Positions 1 to 10,042 are shown, numbered from the stretch's first letter. The stretch: 64,000 bases of DNA from an uncultured Lachnospiraceae bacterium (GCA_910588965.1 CAJUSO010000007.1:22849-86848); one strand, 5' to 3'. Program-made: numbers and translations. The notes: generated by a model from the sequence alone, not told the origin.

Positions 1-1
1 T

Positions 2-283
2 TTCGCACAGGATGAGAACATGAAGAATGTCGCCACAGCAGACGGGGCGCCAGCCAGCTTTGAGGGCGTAGAGAGCGATACGGGCATTATTAAAGACGAT
101 CTTGCAAAATACATGTCCCAGTGCCGCATCTTCCCTTACTTTGACCGCGAATACCTGCCAAACGGCATGTGGGATGATATGTGCATCACAGGGGCTTCTA
201 TCCTGGCAGAGGATTCTGGCGCAGTGGACAATGCATGCTCCGCAATGGAAGAGAGCTACAAGGCAAAATTAGAAGTGCAGTAA
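2..283 (+). CDS. Sugar ABC transporter substrate-binding protein, C-terminal part
   Basis: Only the last 93 or so codons are inside the window, and the reading frame is open to the left edge, so the true start lies upstream. The visible part (PYFDREYLPNGMWDDM, then ITGASILAEDSGAVDNACSAMEESY) resembles the C-terminal lobe of extracellular carbohydrate-binding lipoproteins of CUT1 ABC importers. The call rests mainly on the next two genes, which are a matching permease pair. It would bind an oligosaccharide outside the cell and deliver it to those permeases. The substrate cannot be read from this fragment. A strong hairpin follows the stop codon. Confidence 0.7.
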   Translation, partial: FAQDENMKNVATADGAPASFEGVESDTGIIKDDLAKYMSQCRIFPYFDREYLPNGMWDDMCITGASILAEDSGAVDNACSAMEESYKAKLEVQ

Positions 284-299
284 TATGGGATGGGAAGCT

Positions 300-336
300 G
301 GGCCGCCTTTGGGCACGCATATGCGAAGGGCGGCCC
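300..336 (+). promoter_or_regulatory. Intercistronic hairpin between binding protein and permeases
   Basis: GGGCCGCC (300-307) pairs exactly with GGCGGCCC (329-336), with a small GC-atat-GC stem in the loop. There is no T-tract, so it is not a classical terminator. Placed between a binding-protein gene and its permeases, such a stem usually protects the upstream mRNA and lowers downstream expression. That role is inferred from better-known maltose-type operons. Confidence 0.6.
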
Positions 337-371
337 TCCCTTCCATAATTAGGAAAGGTAATAGGATAGAG

Positions 372-1247
372 ATGAAGAAAACGATAAAGAAAAATATTAT
401 CAATATTTATTACATTCCGGCATTGGTGCTTTTTGGCATTTTTGTTATCTATCCGCTCTTGAAGGGCCTGCAGCTGTCATTTACCAACTGGGATGGGTTT
501 TCCCAGAATTATTCCAATGTGGGCTGGAGGAATTACCAGGCGTTATTCAAGGATGCGAATATTAAGACCACGTTGATTAATACCGTGATTTATGGCTTTG
601 GCAGCACGCTTCTGCAGAATGTGCTCGGCCTGGCCTACGCGCTGTTTTTAAACCGTAAATTCACGGGGCGGAATGTGGCCAGGGCGGTAATCTATGTGCC
701 GGCTATGGTGGCGTCGCTGATTATGGGATATATGTATTATTTCATCCTGCAGTATGACGGAGGGGCGTTGAATGATATCCTGGCCGTGTTTGGGCTGGAG
801 GCGGTGGATTGGCTGAGCAAAGGTTCCTGGGCAGTCATTCTGATTACATTGATCAATTCCATCCAATTCGTAGGGGTTTCCATGATTTTGTACCTGGCGG
901 GGCTCCAGGGGATACCGTCTTCCTATTATGAGGCGGCTGAACTGGACGGCGCAAGCAAGTGGCAGAGCTTCCGTCATATCACGCTGCCGCTCTTACTCCC
1001 AGCGATTACCAGTTCCGTGATGCTGAACTTAATCGGGGGGCTGAAGCTGTTTGACATTATCCAGGCGCTGACCGCAGGCGGGCCCGGGTTTGCAAGCCAT
1101 TCGCTGGCTACCTTGGTATCCTACACGTATTTCCGGGGGCAGAATGCAGGGTATTCCGCAACGATTGGGATATTCTCCTTTGTGCTGATTATGGCGGTAA
1201 GTATTGTGCTGATGCGGTTCTTTACGAAGAAGGAAGGTGATGTATGA
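372..1247 (+). CDS. Carbohydrate ABC transporter permease (CUT1, LacF/UgpA-like)
   Basis: This is a membrane subunit of a sugar importer, 291 residues, normal for the family. The start at 372 (MKKTIKKN) is preferred to an earlier ATG at 285 because it follows an AGGAAAGG-type ribosome site and lacks a non-membrane N-terminal extension. About six hydrophobic segments are visible. The cytoplasmic EAA loop, which contacts the ATPase, is near residues 185-205 (YEAAELDGASKWQSFRHI). The gene overlaps the next permease by 4 bases (ATGA), a sign of translational coupling. No ATPase gene is nearby, as is common in Firmicutes where one MsmK-type ATPase serves many importers. Confidence 0.93.
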   Translation: MKKTIKKNIINIYYIPALVLFGIFVIYPLLKGLQLSFTNWDGFSQNYSNVGWRNYQALFKDANIKTTLINTVIYGFGSTLLQNVLGLAYALFLNRKFTGRNVARAVIYVPAMVASLIMGYMYYFILQYDGGALNDILAVFGLEAVDWLSKGSWAVILITLINSIQFVGVSMILYLAGLQGIPSSYYEAAELDGASKWQSFRHITLPLLLPAITSSVMLNLIGGLKLFDIIQALTAGGPGFASHSLATLVSYTYFRGQNAGYSATIGIFSFVLIMAVSIVLMRFFTKKEGDV

Positions 1248-2074
1248 TGAAGAGGGCTGGGAAAAAAAGAAGGATCAGCGCAAGCACGTTTGTGGCCCTG
1301 CTGATTTGTGCGTTCCACCTGATTCCTTTCTATATTATGATTGGAGTGGCGTTAAAAAGCCCGTATGATACCAGTTCCCGCTGGGTATTCCCAGGGTATC
1401 TGTTTTTGGATAATTTTAAAGAGGCTATCCGGTATGGGGATATATTAAAGAGTATCCTGTCCAATGTAATCATTACTGGCGGGGCGGTAGTTGGGATTAC
1501 GGTTATCGGCGCCTTGGCGGCCTATCCGCTGGCCAGGAACCAGACAAAGTTTAATAAAGGGGTACGGACCTTTAGCCTGGGGATGATGATGGTGCCGGCG
1601 CTTAGCCTGTTGGTGCCCCTTTACAGCCTGATGGTGAAAATCCAAGGGATTAGTACATATTGGGGGATTATCCTGGTGCTGGTGACATTCCAGCTGCCTA
1701 CGAGCATCTTTTTGTTTACGAATTTTATCGTGTCAATCCCGAAATCGCTGGATGAGGCGGCGGCCATTGACGGGTGCCCGAGGCTCCGTATATTCTTTTC
1801 GATTATTTTACCCCAGCTAAAGCCAGTGACGGCTTCCGTGATTATTATGACGGGAGTAAGCTGCTGGAATGATTATATGTTCAGCTTGTATTTTCTGCAG
1901 TCTCCGCAGATTAAGAGCGTTACGCTGTCTGTGGCCAGCTTTTTTACGCAGACCCAGAGCAATATGGGGGCTGCTGCGGCAGGGGCGCTTTTGGGGATTG
2001 TGCCGATCGTGGCGCTTTACCTGTGCCTGCAGAAATATTTTGTAAAAGGTATGGTTGATAGTGCGATAAAGTAA
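1244..2074 (+). CDS. Carbohydrate ABC transporter permease (CUT1, LacG/UgpE-like)
   Basis: This is the second membrane subunit of the importer, 276 residues. It has about six membrane segments and the EAA loop near residues 168-190 (LDEAAAIDGCPRLRIFF). It overlaps the upstream permease by 4 bases and ends 15 bases before the start of a large secreted glycosidase-like protein. That spacing suggests the enzyme releases, outside the cell, the sugar this importer takes up. The substrate is unknown; host-glycan fragments are a reasonable guess from the neighbouring enzymes. Confidence 0.93.
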   Translation: MMKRAGKKRRISASTFVALLICAFHLIPFYIMIGVALKSPYDTSSRWVFPGYLFLDNFKEAIRYGDILKSILSNVIITGGAVVGITVIGALAAYPLARNQTKFNKGVRTFSLGMMMVPALSLLVPLYSLMVKIQGISTYWGIILVLVTFQLPTSIFLFTNFIVSIPKSLDEAAAIDGCPRLRIFFSIILPQLKPVTASVIIMTGVSCWNDYMFSLYFLQSPQIKSVTLSVASFFTQTQSNMGAAAAGALLGIVPIVALYLCLQKYFVKGMVDSAIK

Positions 2075-2089
2075 AAGGAAGGAGAGATT

Positions 2090-5000
2090 ATGTTGAGGAG
2101 AAGATGGTTTTCTTTTAGGAAAAACAGCCGGCGGCTTGCCGCTGGCATGATAGCAGGCGCTATGTGCTTTACCAGCGCGCCAGGAGGGGCCTTGACGTTG
2201 CAGGCAGGAGCTATGCCGGCCTGGGAAGCTGGGATAGGCGCCCGGGCAGCAGGGGAAGAGGAGAACGCGGTTTATTTGAGCGACAGCAGGCAGTGGCTGT
2301 GGGCCTATGCGGGGCTTGATTCTAAGAAGACGGAGATGTATGGGGACGCCCAGAAGGTGCCGGAGGGTTCCAAGATGCCCCAGCTGAACCGCAGATATGA
2401 GAATAGCGCAAGCTGGTCGCGTACAACGGACATTAATCTATGCGATGATGCGTTGGAGGGGATTACGAACTGGGACCAGATTGTGGCAAGCGGGCATGTG
2501 CAGAAGGCAGACAAAGGGATTGGCACCTCGGCCTGTTCAGAGATTGTATATGAGCTGCAGCCAGAGGATAAGCGGTTCTGTGCGACCATCGGTTTCGACG
2601 CCAGCGTACTGACCAACGGGCAGAGGCCTTCTTCGGTAGAAATGAAGGTGTTGGGAAGCAAGACGGAAGACCGTGCAGGGGAATACGAGGAATTGTATAG
2701 CAGCGGTATCCGGTATACCCTTGCAAATGATGCAGAAAGGCCTTATTTTGTACCCCAGGATGTGGATGTGTCTGTGGAGGGGTATAAGTATCTGAAGCTT
2801 TGGGTATGGGATGCAGGGCAGAGTACGAATAATGCGCCCAATAACAATCCCAGCGACGCCGTGAACTGGGCCTGGGCCAGGATCCTGACCAGGGAGCTGA
2901 CCCCAGCGGAAAGGCTAGAAAAGGCAATTGCGGATGCAGAAAAGCTGGATGCGTCAGTTTATTTGGCAGATTCCTGGGCAAAGGTACAGGCTGCCTTAGA
3001 GGAAGCGAAGGCAGTATCAGAAGATGCGCCCGAAGAAACGGTTACAGCTGCGGTTGCAAAACTGGACGCCGCGGTTGCAGGGCTGGTGAAGAGAGCAGAC
3101 AAATCGGCTCTGGAAAAGCTGGTAGAGAAGGTAGAAGGCAGGGATTTTACAGGGTTTGACGCAGGGCTGGTGGCAGCGTTCCAAGCTGCATTAAGCAAAG
3201 CCAGGGGAGTGCTGGCTGATGAGACGTTGTCCGAAAATGACGCAGCCAAGGTGAAGGCGGCAGAGGATGAGCTCCAGGCAGCCTATGACGCCTTAATGGA
3301 CACCATCAAAGAGCCGGTGGGGGAAGAGTTTGACTGGATATCTGACCTGAAGGCTGCATCTGTGAAGGTGGGTTACGGTTCTTTGGGGATAGATAAGACC
3401 GTGAATAACAGCGGGGCGCTTACCCTGGACGGCGTAACGTATGACAAGGGCCTGGGCGCCCATGCGCCGGCAGAACTTGTATATAACTTGGATGGGAAAT
3501 ATCAGTTTTTCCATGCCGTAGTGGGCATTGATGATACAAGGGTGGCGAATACGAACCTAGGCGTAGTGCAGTTCCAGGTATTCCTGAATGAAGATACGGA
3601 TCCGGTATTTGAGAGCAGCCGTATGGGCACTGGGGCAAAGCCAGAAACCATTGGCCTGCCTCTGAGTGATACCGACAGTAAGCTGCGGATTGTAATCCTG
3701 ACGCCAGACAACAAAAATACCAATGATTGGACGGATGTGGCAGACGCAAAACTCTATCTCAATGAGAAGGGCGTGAATTATGCGGAGCAGAACATCAACC
3801 GGTTTGAGGTTGAAGAGCAGGCAAACCGCACGGTAATTGACGCGGAGAATAAAATCATTACCATAAAAGTCCCGCACGGGACAGATTTGGGGCAGCTGCA
3901 TATCTCCGCTTTGGAGACAAATGCCAGGACCGAAGCCACAATCCAGGGGGCAGAAGCTACAGTGGGCACAGTGATTGACGCAAAAGGCAAGGACGTGGTC
4001 ATCCGTGTGGCTAACCGGGCAGGGGAAGCTACGGACTGGACAGTGAAGGTCATTGAAAAGGAACAGAAGGCAATCTTAGATTCCGATAACCAGATTTTAA
4101 AGGATAATTTCTATTGGGCAACCCACAAGGTGGACCAGTTTGTAATGACCGGGCAGGAAGGCATGATTAATAAAGCCGCTGACCGTGAGGGGACAGGGCC
4201 TGTGGATTACATCCCTTCCTATTGGGCAGGGTATTATGACCGTACCGCTTTTTATGGCCGTGACTTCTGCCACCAGGCGACCGGTGGGCAGCTGGGCGGG
4301 CTGCGGGATGAGAACTACAGCATGTTCAAGATATTTGCCCAAGGGGCGACAGAAGCAAGGAAATACTATACCTTGTGGGCCTTCAATTTTGATGGTTCCC
4401 CTTACACCATTGATTACCGGAGCGACACAAATTTCGTACGGGAAGTCCCAGCGCAGTTTGAGCTGGTACAGAGGGCTTATGAGCAGTACCAATGGACAGG
4501 GGATGACCGTTACATCTATGATGAAGATCTGTTCAATTTCTATACAAATGTCATGACGAAATATATTGAACTGCATGACGACCAGAAGCCCAACGGCGTG
4601 GCAGAAGGCTACGGCGGCATATGGGCAGGATCCTGTACCTACAATGAGAGGGGCGAGCACCCCATTGAGGCAGGGGACGCCATCGGCGCACAGTACCAGG
4701 CAACCTTGGCTTATGCCGGTATCTTAGAGGCCAGGGGCGAGGCTGTGGAGGCAGCGGCCTGGTATCAGAAGGCACAGGACCTGAAGGATTATTTCAATGA
4801 GGAGTGGAGCGCGAACCCGGATGACCCAACAGGCAATTATGCCCGGGTGATTACGGCAGAAGGCGGGAAATTATATGATTTTGGGAAAGAGAACAGCTGG
4901 TTCATGCCCATGAAGCTGATAACAGAGCCAGGGGAAAGGAATGACAAGTACCTGGATTTCATTTCCCAGCAGCTTGGCAATGGCATTGGCGACAAAAATG

Positions 5001-6628
5001 CGCCGAACGCACCGAAAAATATTGAAGCTTATACTTATATCCCAGATACTTATTTCCCCTATGACCGCAACCAGGAAGCTTGGAAATGGATGCGTTATAT
5101 TGCAGGGGTTAAGGATAACCCGCATGAACGCCCCGTACAGGGGACCAATGGGGATTACCCGGAAATATCCTTTACCTTTGTGGCACAGACCATAGAAGGG
5201 ATTATGGGGATTGAGGCAAATGCCGGGAAGCATGCCGTGGCGACAGCCTCCCATCTGGTGACCGAGGGCACAGAGGAAGAGAAAATGGGTTATGTGGATG
5301 TGACGGATATCCGTATGGGGACCCATATGCTGGACGTAAGGCATGACGGGCGCACCAAGACCACATTGCAGAACCACAGCGAGGACAGCCTGACTTGGGA
5401 AGCAAGGTTCTATGGCAATTATGGGGCAATCAGCTGCGGCGGTGAGAAATTGCCGGCAAGGCAGAAAGAAATTAATGGGGAATTGGTAAGCTATGTGACA
5501 ATCGAAGTGGCGCCGGAAGAGGAAGTCGTGGCAAGCGTAGCAGAAGACGTGAGCGCAGAAGAAGAGGTTACCCTCTTAAGGCAGGAAGTGGAACGGCTGG
5601 ACGGGGAGCTTGCAAAAGCTGAGGCAGAAGCAGCCCAGAAAGAGAAGGAGCTTGCAAAGGCGAAAGAAGAGCTTGAGAATGCAAAAGGCGATTTGGAAGT
5701 AGCCCAGGCAGAAGCTACGGCAGCCCAGCTGGAAGCTGAGGCCGCAGCGAAAAGGGAAGCGGCAGCCGTGAAAAGGGCAGAGGCCGCAGAAGCCCAGGCA
5801 GCTTTGCTGCAGGCAGAGGCAGATAGCCTGCGGGCCCAGGCAGGGGAATTGGCGTCATCCAACCAGCAGCTTGCCCTAGAAAAAGAAGCAGCCGAAAAGG
5901 AAGCAGCAGCAGCCAAGAAAGAGGCGGAAGCCCAGAAATCCAGGGCAGAAGCTGCAGAAGAAAGAGCCAAGGAAGAGGCTGCTAAGGCAGAGGCCGCTGA
6001 GAAACGTGCCCAGGCCGAGAAACTGAAAGCGGAAGAAGAGGCTGCTAAGGCAGAAGCAGAGAAGAAACGCGCAGAAGAAGAGGCCAAGAAGGCAGAAGCA
6101 GAGAAGAAACGCGCAGAGGAAGAGGCCAAGAAGGCAGCCCAGGCAGAGGCAGAGAAGAAGGCTGCGCTCCAAGAAGCCGAAAAGCAAAAGGCAAAGGCTG
6201 CGCTGAAAAAGGGCGACGCGGTATTTTCGAAGAAAATCCTCTATACCGTCCTCGACCCGAAAAAGAAGACGGTAGTGGCGCAGGGTTCGGTTTCCAAGAA
6301 CCAGAAATCCCTGGCAATCCCAGATACCGTTATGGTAAAAGGCGTGAAATGCAAGGTGACGCAAATTGCCACAGGGGCATTTTCCGAAAACAAGAAGCTT
6401 ACAAGCGTGACAATCGGGAAGTATGTCCAGAAGATTGGCAAACAGGCATTCTATAAATCTGCCAAGCTTAAGAAAGTGACCGTGAAATCCACAGCATTAA
6501 AGAGCGTAGGCAGCAAGGCGTTCCTGGGGATTGCCAAGAAGGCTGAGATAAAAGTGCCCAAAGCCAAAAAGAGCACATACAAAAAGTTACTGAAAGGTAA
6601 AGCAGCAAAGACCGTAAAAATCAAATAG
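2090..6628 (+). CDS. Large secreted multidomain glycosidase-like protein (NPCBM, FIVAR, coiled coil, LRR)
   Basis: 1512 residues, with an arginine-rich N-terminus and a hydrophobic stretch typical of a signal peptide (about 1-50). Visible order: a carbohydrate-binding-like domain (about 60-265, paralogous to one in the 2308-residue enzyme at 10673); two FIVAR-like helical repeats (about 270-405); an NPCBM domain (about 415-565, DYGVTYDKGLGAHAPAEL-like pattern with WISDL start); a small beta domain (570-660); a putative catalytic region (about 667-1050, with YYDRTAFYGRDFCHQATGG and GDAIGAQYQATLAYAG) resembling (alpha/alpha)6 glycosidases. After that come an Ala/Glu/Lys-rich coiled coil (about 1150-1370) and BspA-type leucine-rich repeats to the end. 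I cannot assign a GH family or substrate. No LPXTG anchor is seen. Ribosome site AAGGAAGGAG precedes the ATG. Confidence 0.75.
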   Translation: MLRRRWFSFRKNSRRLAAGMIAGAMCFTSAPGGALTLQAGAMPAWEAGIGARAAGEEENAVYLSDSRQWLWAYAGLDSKKTEMYGDAQKVPEGSKMPQLNRRYENSASWSRTTDINLCDDALEGITNWDQIVASGHVQKADKGIGTSACSEIVYELQPEDKRFCATIGFDASVLTNGQRPSSVEMKVLGSKTEDRAGEYEELYSSGIRYTLANDAERPYFVPQDVDVSVEGYKYLKLWVWDAGQSTNNAPNNNPSDAVNWAWARILTRELTPAERLEKAIADAEKLDASVYLADSWAKVQAALEEAKAVSEDAPEETVTAAVAKLDAAVAGLVKRADKSALEKLVEKVEGRDFTGFDAGLVAAFQAALSKARGVLADETLSENDAAKVKAAEDELQAAYDALMDTIKEPVGEEFDWISDLKAASVKVGYGSLGIDKTVNNSGALTLDGVTYDKGLGAHAPAELVYNLDGKYQFFHAVVGIDDTRVANTNLGVVQFQVFLNEDTDPVFESSRMGTGAKPETIGLPLSDTDSKLRIVILTPDNKNTNDWTDVADAKLYLNEKGVNYAEQNINRFEVEEQANRTVIDAENKIITIKVPHGTDLGQLHISALETNARTEATIQGAEATVGTVIDAKGKDVVIRVANRAGEATDWTVKVIEKEQKAILDSDNQILKDNFYWATHKVDQFVMTGQEGMINKAADREGTGPVDYIPSYWAGYYDRTAFYGRDFCHQATGGQLGGLRDENYSMFKIFAQGATEARKYYTLWAFNFDGSPYTIDYRSDTNFVREVPAQFELVQRAYEQYQWTGDDRYIYDEDLFNFYTNVMTKYIELHDDQKPNGVAEGYGGIWAGSCTYNERGEHPIEAGDAIGAQYQATLAYAGILEARGEAVEAAAWYQKAQDLKDYFNEEWSANPDDPTGNYARVITAEGGKLYDFGKENSWFMPMKLITEPGERNDKYLDFISQQLGNGIGDKNAPNAPKNIEAYTYIPDTYFPYDRNQEAWKWMRYIAGVKDNPHERPVQGTNGDYPEISFTFVAQTIEGIMGIEANAGKHAVATASHLVTEGTEEEKMGYVDVTDIRMGTHMLDVRHDGRTKTTLQNHSEDSLTWEARFYGNYGAISCGGEKLPARQKEINGELVSYVTIEVAPEEEVVASVAEDVSAEEEVTLLRQEVERLDGELAKAEAEAAQKEKELAKAKEELENAKGDLEVAQAEATAAQLEAEAAAKREAAAVKRAEAAEAQAALLQAEADSLRAQAGELASSNQQLALEKEAAEKEAAAAKKEAEAQKSRAEAAEERAKEEAAKAEAAEKRAQAEKLKAEEEAAKAEAEKKRAEEEAKKAEAEKKRAEEEAKKAAQAEAEKKAALQEAEKQKAKAALKKGDAVFSKKILYTVLDPKKKTVVAQGSVSKNQKSLAIPDTVMVKGVKCKVTQIATGAFSENKKLTSVTIGKYVQKIGKQAFYKSAKLKKVTVKSTALKSVGSKAFLGIAKKAEIKVPKAKKSTYKKLLKGKAAKTVKIK

Positions 6629-6634
6629 CAAAAA

Positions 6635-6684
6635 GATCCCGCCGCATCTATGGTTATGGACCGTGGATGCGGCGGGTCTTTTCT
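6635..6684 (+). terminator. Rho-independent terminator
   Basis: CCCGCCGCATC (6638-6648) pairs with GATGCGGCGGG (6666-6676), followed by TCTTTTC. It closes the transporter-glycosidase operon just before a convergent gene. Confidence 0.88.
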
Positions 6685-6729
6685 GCCTTTAAGGATTAGG
6701 TAATCTATGGATGCCCTTTTAGATATGTT

Positions 6730-8205
6730 TTATGGGCAGTCCCCATTCCTTGCGCTGTTTTTCAATTGTTTCTGGAATTCGGAAGGCAGCATGCCGGTCT
6801 GCTTCTGGAAGACGTCTTTGAAATGCCGGGTGCTGTAATACCCCACCAGAAGGGCTACATTTTTAATTAGGATGCTGGGGTTTTCCGTCATCAGCCGTTT
6901 GGCGTTCTTAATCCGCACCTCCATCACATAGTCAATCAGCTTAATCCCAGCCCTTTCATGGAAAATTTTGCTCAGATAGGTAGGAGCCAGGTTAAAGGCC
7001 TCAGCCAGTGAGATAATGCTGACATCGTTGGCATAATTGATATTGATATAATCCTTGACCTGGCCGATAATATCCGGCGGCGCAGCATTGGATTTCGCAT
7101 ACATATTCTGGGAATGGCTGTGGAGTTTCTGGCAGAAGTCCCCGTATTTGGCTGGGACTTCCGGAAAATCCATGGCCTGGGACAGGCTTTTGGACAGGAT
7201 GGGGTAAAATCCATCGAGCAGTCCCTGCCCGTTTGGGAGCCCGCGTATTTTTTCTAGGTATTTTTGGTAACGGATTTCGTCTTTTTCGATATAAGCCTGG
7301 ATCAGGCAATCCAGGAATTTTGCAAAAGAGAATGCATTTTCTTTTTGCAGCAGCGCTTTTAGTTCCTCAGGGAAATAAGGCCTGCCTTTCTGCAGGCAGA
7401 GCGCCAAGGGCAGCAGTTCAGAAAGCGCATTGCTCTGTACAAATAAATCCCGGATATCCTTCTGGCTCTGGCAGCATAAGAGCGCCGTGGAAGTTAAATG
7501 AGGCGCCAGCGCCGGGCTTTCCAGGTAGCGCAGAATCCGTTTGGCCTGTGCCTTGGAGGCGCGGATTACCAGGCAGATTAAGCCGGACTGGAGGCTGAAT
7601 AGGGCAAAATAATCCCCCGGCGCCCTCCAGGCAGACAGCCATTGCCGCAGCTGCGGGAGGAGGGTGGAATAGAGGGATTGGTTCCGTTTGGCGGCAAAGC
7701 ATTCATAAAAATGGAACGCGGTAAAAACCTGCCCCTCAGACAGGCGGAAGTATTCGCTTTCCCGCGCAGTCTGCGGCGTGTTGAACAGATGGGACACCTG
7801 CAGTTCAAATAAGTGGTTGGAATCAATGTGCTTCTGCTGCACATGCTGCTGTGCGTCCAGGAGGATTTCCTGTATTTTTTCCGGTTCAAAAGGCTTAATC
7901 AGGTAGTCCTTCACGCCCAGGGAAATGGCGTTCTGGGCAAACTTAAATTCCGAAAAGCCCGTAAGCATCACCCATAAGGTGTGCGGGCAGAATTCTTTTG
8001 CAGCCCGGATTGCTTCAAGCCCATCCAAAAGCGGCATCTTAATATCCACAAACGCCAGGTCGGGAGCCGTATTCTGGCAGACGCCAACCATCTCCCGCCC
8101 ATTCCTGGCTTCTACGATTTCGACGGGATCCAGCTGGCTGTCCTTTATGATTTTTTTCAATCCAAGCCGTACCAGGTTTTCATCATCTGCAATTAAAATA
8201 ATCAT
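6730..8205 (-). CDS. Response regulator with AraC-type DNA-binding domain (YesN-like)
   Basis: 491 residues. The receiver domain (about 1-120) keeps the acidic pair in IADDEN, the phosphoacceptor D54 in FVDIKMP, and K104 in LIKPF. The C-terminal 100 residues form two AraC-type helix-turn-helix motifs (SLAEAFNLAPTYLSKIF and a second in KNVALLVGYYSTRHFKDVF). The middle 250 residues have no recognised motif. It overlaps its kinase gene by 4 bases, so the two form an operon. Such pairs in Clostridia usually control neighbouring carbohydrate uptake and secreted enzyme genes, so likely targets are the operons on both sides; that is inference. Confidence 0.93.
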   Translation of the reverse strand: MIILIADDENLVRLGLKKIIKDSQLDPVEIVEARNGREMVGVCQNTAPDLAFVDIKMPLLDGLEAIRAAKEFCPHTLWVMLTGFSEFKFAQNAISLGVKDYLIKPFEPEKIQEILLDAQQHVQQKHIDSNHLFELQVSHLFNTPQTARESEYFRLSEGQVFTAFHFYECFAAKRNQSLYSTLLPQLRQWLSAWRAPGDYFALFSLQSGLICLVIRASKAQAKRILRYLESPALAPHLTSTALLCCQSQKDIRDLFVQSNALSELLPLALCLQKGRPYFPEELKALLQKENAFSFAKFLDCLIQAYIEKDEIRYQKYLEKIRGLPNGQGLLDGFYPILSKSLSQAMDFPEVPAKYGDFCQKLHSHSQNMYAKSNAAPPDIIGQVKDYININYANDVSIISLAEAFNLAPTYLSKIFHERAGIKLIDYVMEVRIKNAKRLMTENPSILIKNVALLVGYYSTRHFKDVFQKQTGMLPSEFQKQLKNSARNGDCP

Positions 8206-9959
8206 TGGGTACCCTCCTTTGTACGAATGGTGTTTTTGGTTCTTATCGTTATGCGTGTGCCTGTGCCAGGGGAGCTTTCCAAATGGAAAGAGCTATGGGG
8301 GTCAAAAATCTGCAGGCGGGACTGCACGCTCTCAAGGCCCACATTTTTGGGAGATGCAGATGCACCGGGCTCAAACCCTGCCCCCGTATCCTCCACAATC
8401 AGGTGAAGGCTCCCTTCCTGGAGGGCAGCTGATACGCATATCTGTATCCGTATGTCATAGGGTTCCATCCCATGGACAATACTGTTTTCCACCAGGGGCT
8501 GCAGCAGGAATTTTGGGATTGTGCATAGGGCGGCATCTGGCTCCACGTCCATCCGGTACTGCAGCCTGTCGCTGTAGCGGATGGACTGAAGCTCCAGATA
8601 TTGTACCAGGAAATCACATTCCTGGCCAACGGTAGTTGTTTCCCCCCGGGTGCAGGAATACCGCAGCAGCTTATTCAGGTGCAGGATGGAATCCTGTACC
8701 ATCTGCGTGTCCCCCAAGCTGTTCATAACGGAAATGCTATTTAACACGTTATACAGGAAATGAGGGTTAATCTGGGACTGCAGTGCGCTGTATTCCATTT
8801 CCTGGCATTTAATCACGGCGATATATTCCTTCTGGATATGCTCTTGCAGGCGGTCAATCATCTTGTCCAGCGCATTACCGATGACAGCCAGCTGGTCGTC
8901 GCCCTGGGCGCATACCTTCTGGGAAAAATCCCCTTGCTGCGCATGCTGCAGCACATCCAGGATTTGGTTGATGGTGCGTACCATGGAATGGGAGTAAATA
9001 AAGTAGCTGCCCATGGAAAAAACAATAAAGGCCAATGCCACTATGGCAAAGAAAGCCAGCACCGAGTAGGAAAAGCGGTTGATGTCCTTCTGGCTGGAAA
9101 GCGCTGCCAGGGTCCAGTTCACGCTTTCAATCTGATAGTATTGCGCAGAATACGTCTCCCCATCCCGGATGTCCTCCGGTTTTTGGGAAAGGCAGGCTAA
9201 GGTTTCCCCATCCATCTCCTTTGTGCTGTACAGTACCTGGTTGTATCCATCCATCAGCAGCAGGGCGCTGTTGGCCCCTAGTTCAATATTGTTGAGTATT
9301 TTACGCAAAGTAATATCAGAGACGTCAATGCGCAGGATGCCGATAGGTGTATTCGTGAGGGCGTCCTTAATCAGGCGGCTGGCAGAGAAAAAGAGGTTGT
9401 CCTTCAGTAGAGGGGAACTGTAGGAGCAGTCTTCCGTGTAATTGAAATAAGCAGACCCGTCCTGTTCCATGACAGCCTGCTGCCACTCCTTGTTGGCCAG
9501 TATGGCCTGCTCCATGGCATCCGTTTCGTTGATGTTTTTGGAGATGACAATAGCAGAATCAGAAGGCACATTTTCTGAGGTAAAAGGGATGTAAACAATG
9601 GAGAGGATATCATCCCGGTTGGCATAGATGATTTGCGAAATGGAATTACGGTATTTTTGCTGCGCCTGGTAGTAGCGGTAAATATTGGCGGCAGATTCGC
9701 CTTTTTTCATTTCCTGCATATAGCCAATCAGCTCTGTGTAAGAATAGGGCGCAATGGTGAGGGCAGTCAGGTCTTTTAAATAGGTTTCCACGTGGCTGGC
9801 AGCCGAGGAAAGGAGGGATACATTGAGGTCAGAGGTATCGGAACGGTAGGTTTTCGAGAAAAATATGGTGGAGATAATGGCTGCTGTTAAAAAAGGAAGG
9901 ATGCAGCTTATCACGTAAATAATGGAGAGCTTGCTCCGGAAATTGTAGATGATTTTCAT
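8202..9959 (-). CDS. Sensor histidine kinase (YesM-like)
   Basis: 585 residues. There is one membrane segment near the N-terminus, an extracellular sensor region (about 35-285, Cache-like), a second membrane segment, then HAMP and a His_kinase domain with INPHFLYNVLNS (phosphorylated His near residue 400). The ATPase domain has the N box LVENSIVHGM and G box VEDTGAGF. It phosphorylates the regulator encoded immediately downstream. Ribosome site AAAGGA lies upstream of the ATG. The sensed signal is unknown but the position between two huge exoenzyme genes suggests a glycan product. Confidence 0.93.
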   Translation of the reverse strand: MKIIYNFRSKLSIIYVISCILPFLTAAIISTIFFSKTYRSDTSDLNVSLLSSAASHVETYLKDLTALTIAPYSYTELIGYMQEMKKGESAANIYRYYQAQQKYRNSISQIIYANRDDILSIVYIPFTSENVPSDSAIVISKNINETDAMEQAILANKEWQQAVMEQDGSAYFNYTEDCSYSSPLLKDNLFFSASRLIKDALTNTPIGILRIDVSDITLRKILNNIELGANSALLLMDGYNQVLYSTKEMDGETLACLSQKPEDIRDGETYSAQYYQIESVNWTLAALSSQKDINRFSYSVLAFFAIVALAFIVFSMGSYFIYSHSMVRTINQILDVLQHAQQGDFSQKVCAQGDDQLAVIGNALDKMIDRLQEHIQKEYIAVIKCQEMEYSALQSQINPHFLYNVLNSISVMNSLGDTQMVQDSILHLNKLLRYSCTRGETTTVGQECDFLVQYLELQSIRYSDRLQYRMDVEPDAALCTIPKFLLQPLVENSIVHGMEPYDIRIQICVSAALQEGSLHLIVEDTGAGFEPGASASPKNVGLESVQSRLQIFDPHSSFHLESSPGTGTRITIRTKNTIRTKEGTQ

Positions 9960-10042
9960 GGATATGTATCCTTTCTATTTATTTTTGGGGGAGTAGATGT
10001 ATGGAGGCATAAGGTAATGTCCCAATAAGGGGGACGCCAAGT

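Noticed and set aside
5491..6129. 212-residue Ala/Ser-rich reading frame on the reverse strand
   Set aside because: It is the mirror of the Ala/Glu/Lys coiled-coil coding region, with no ribosome site.
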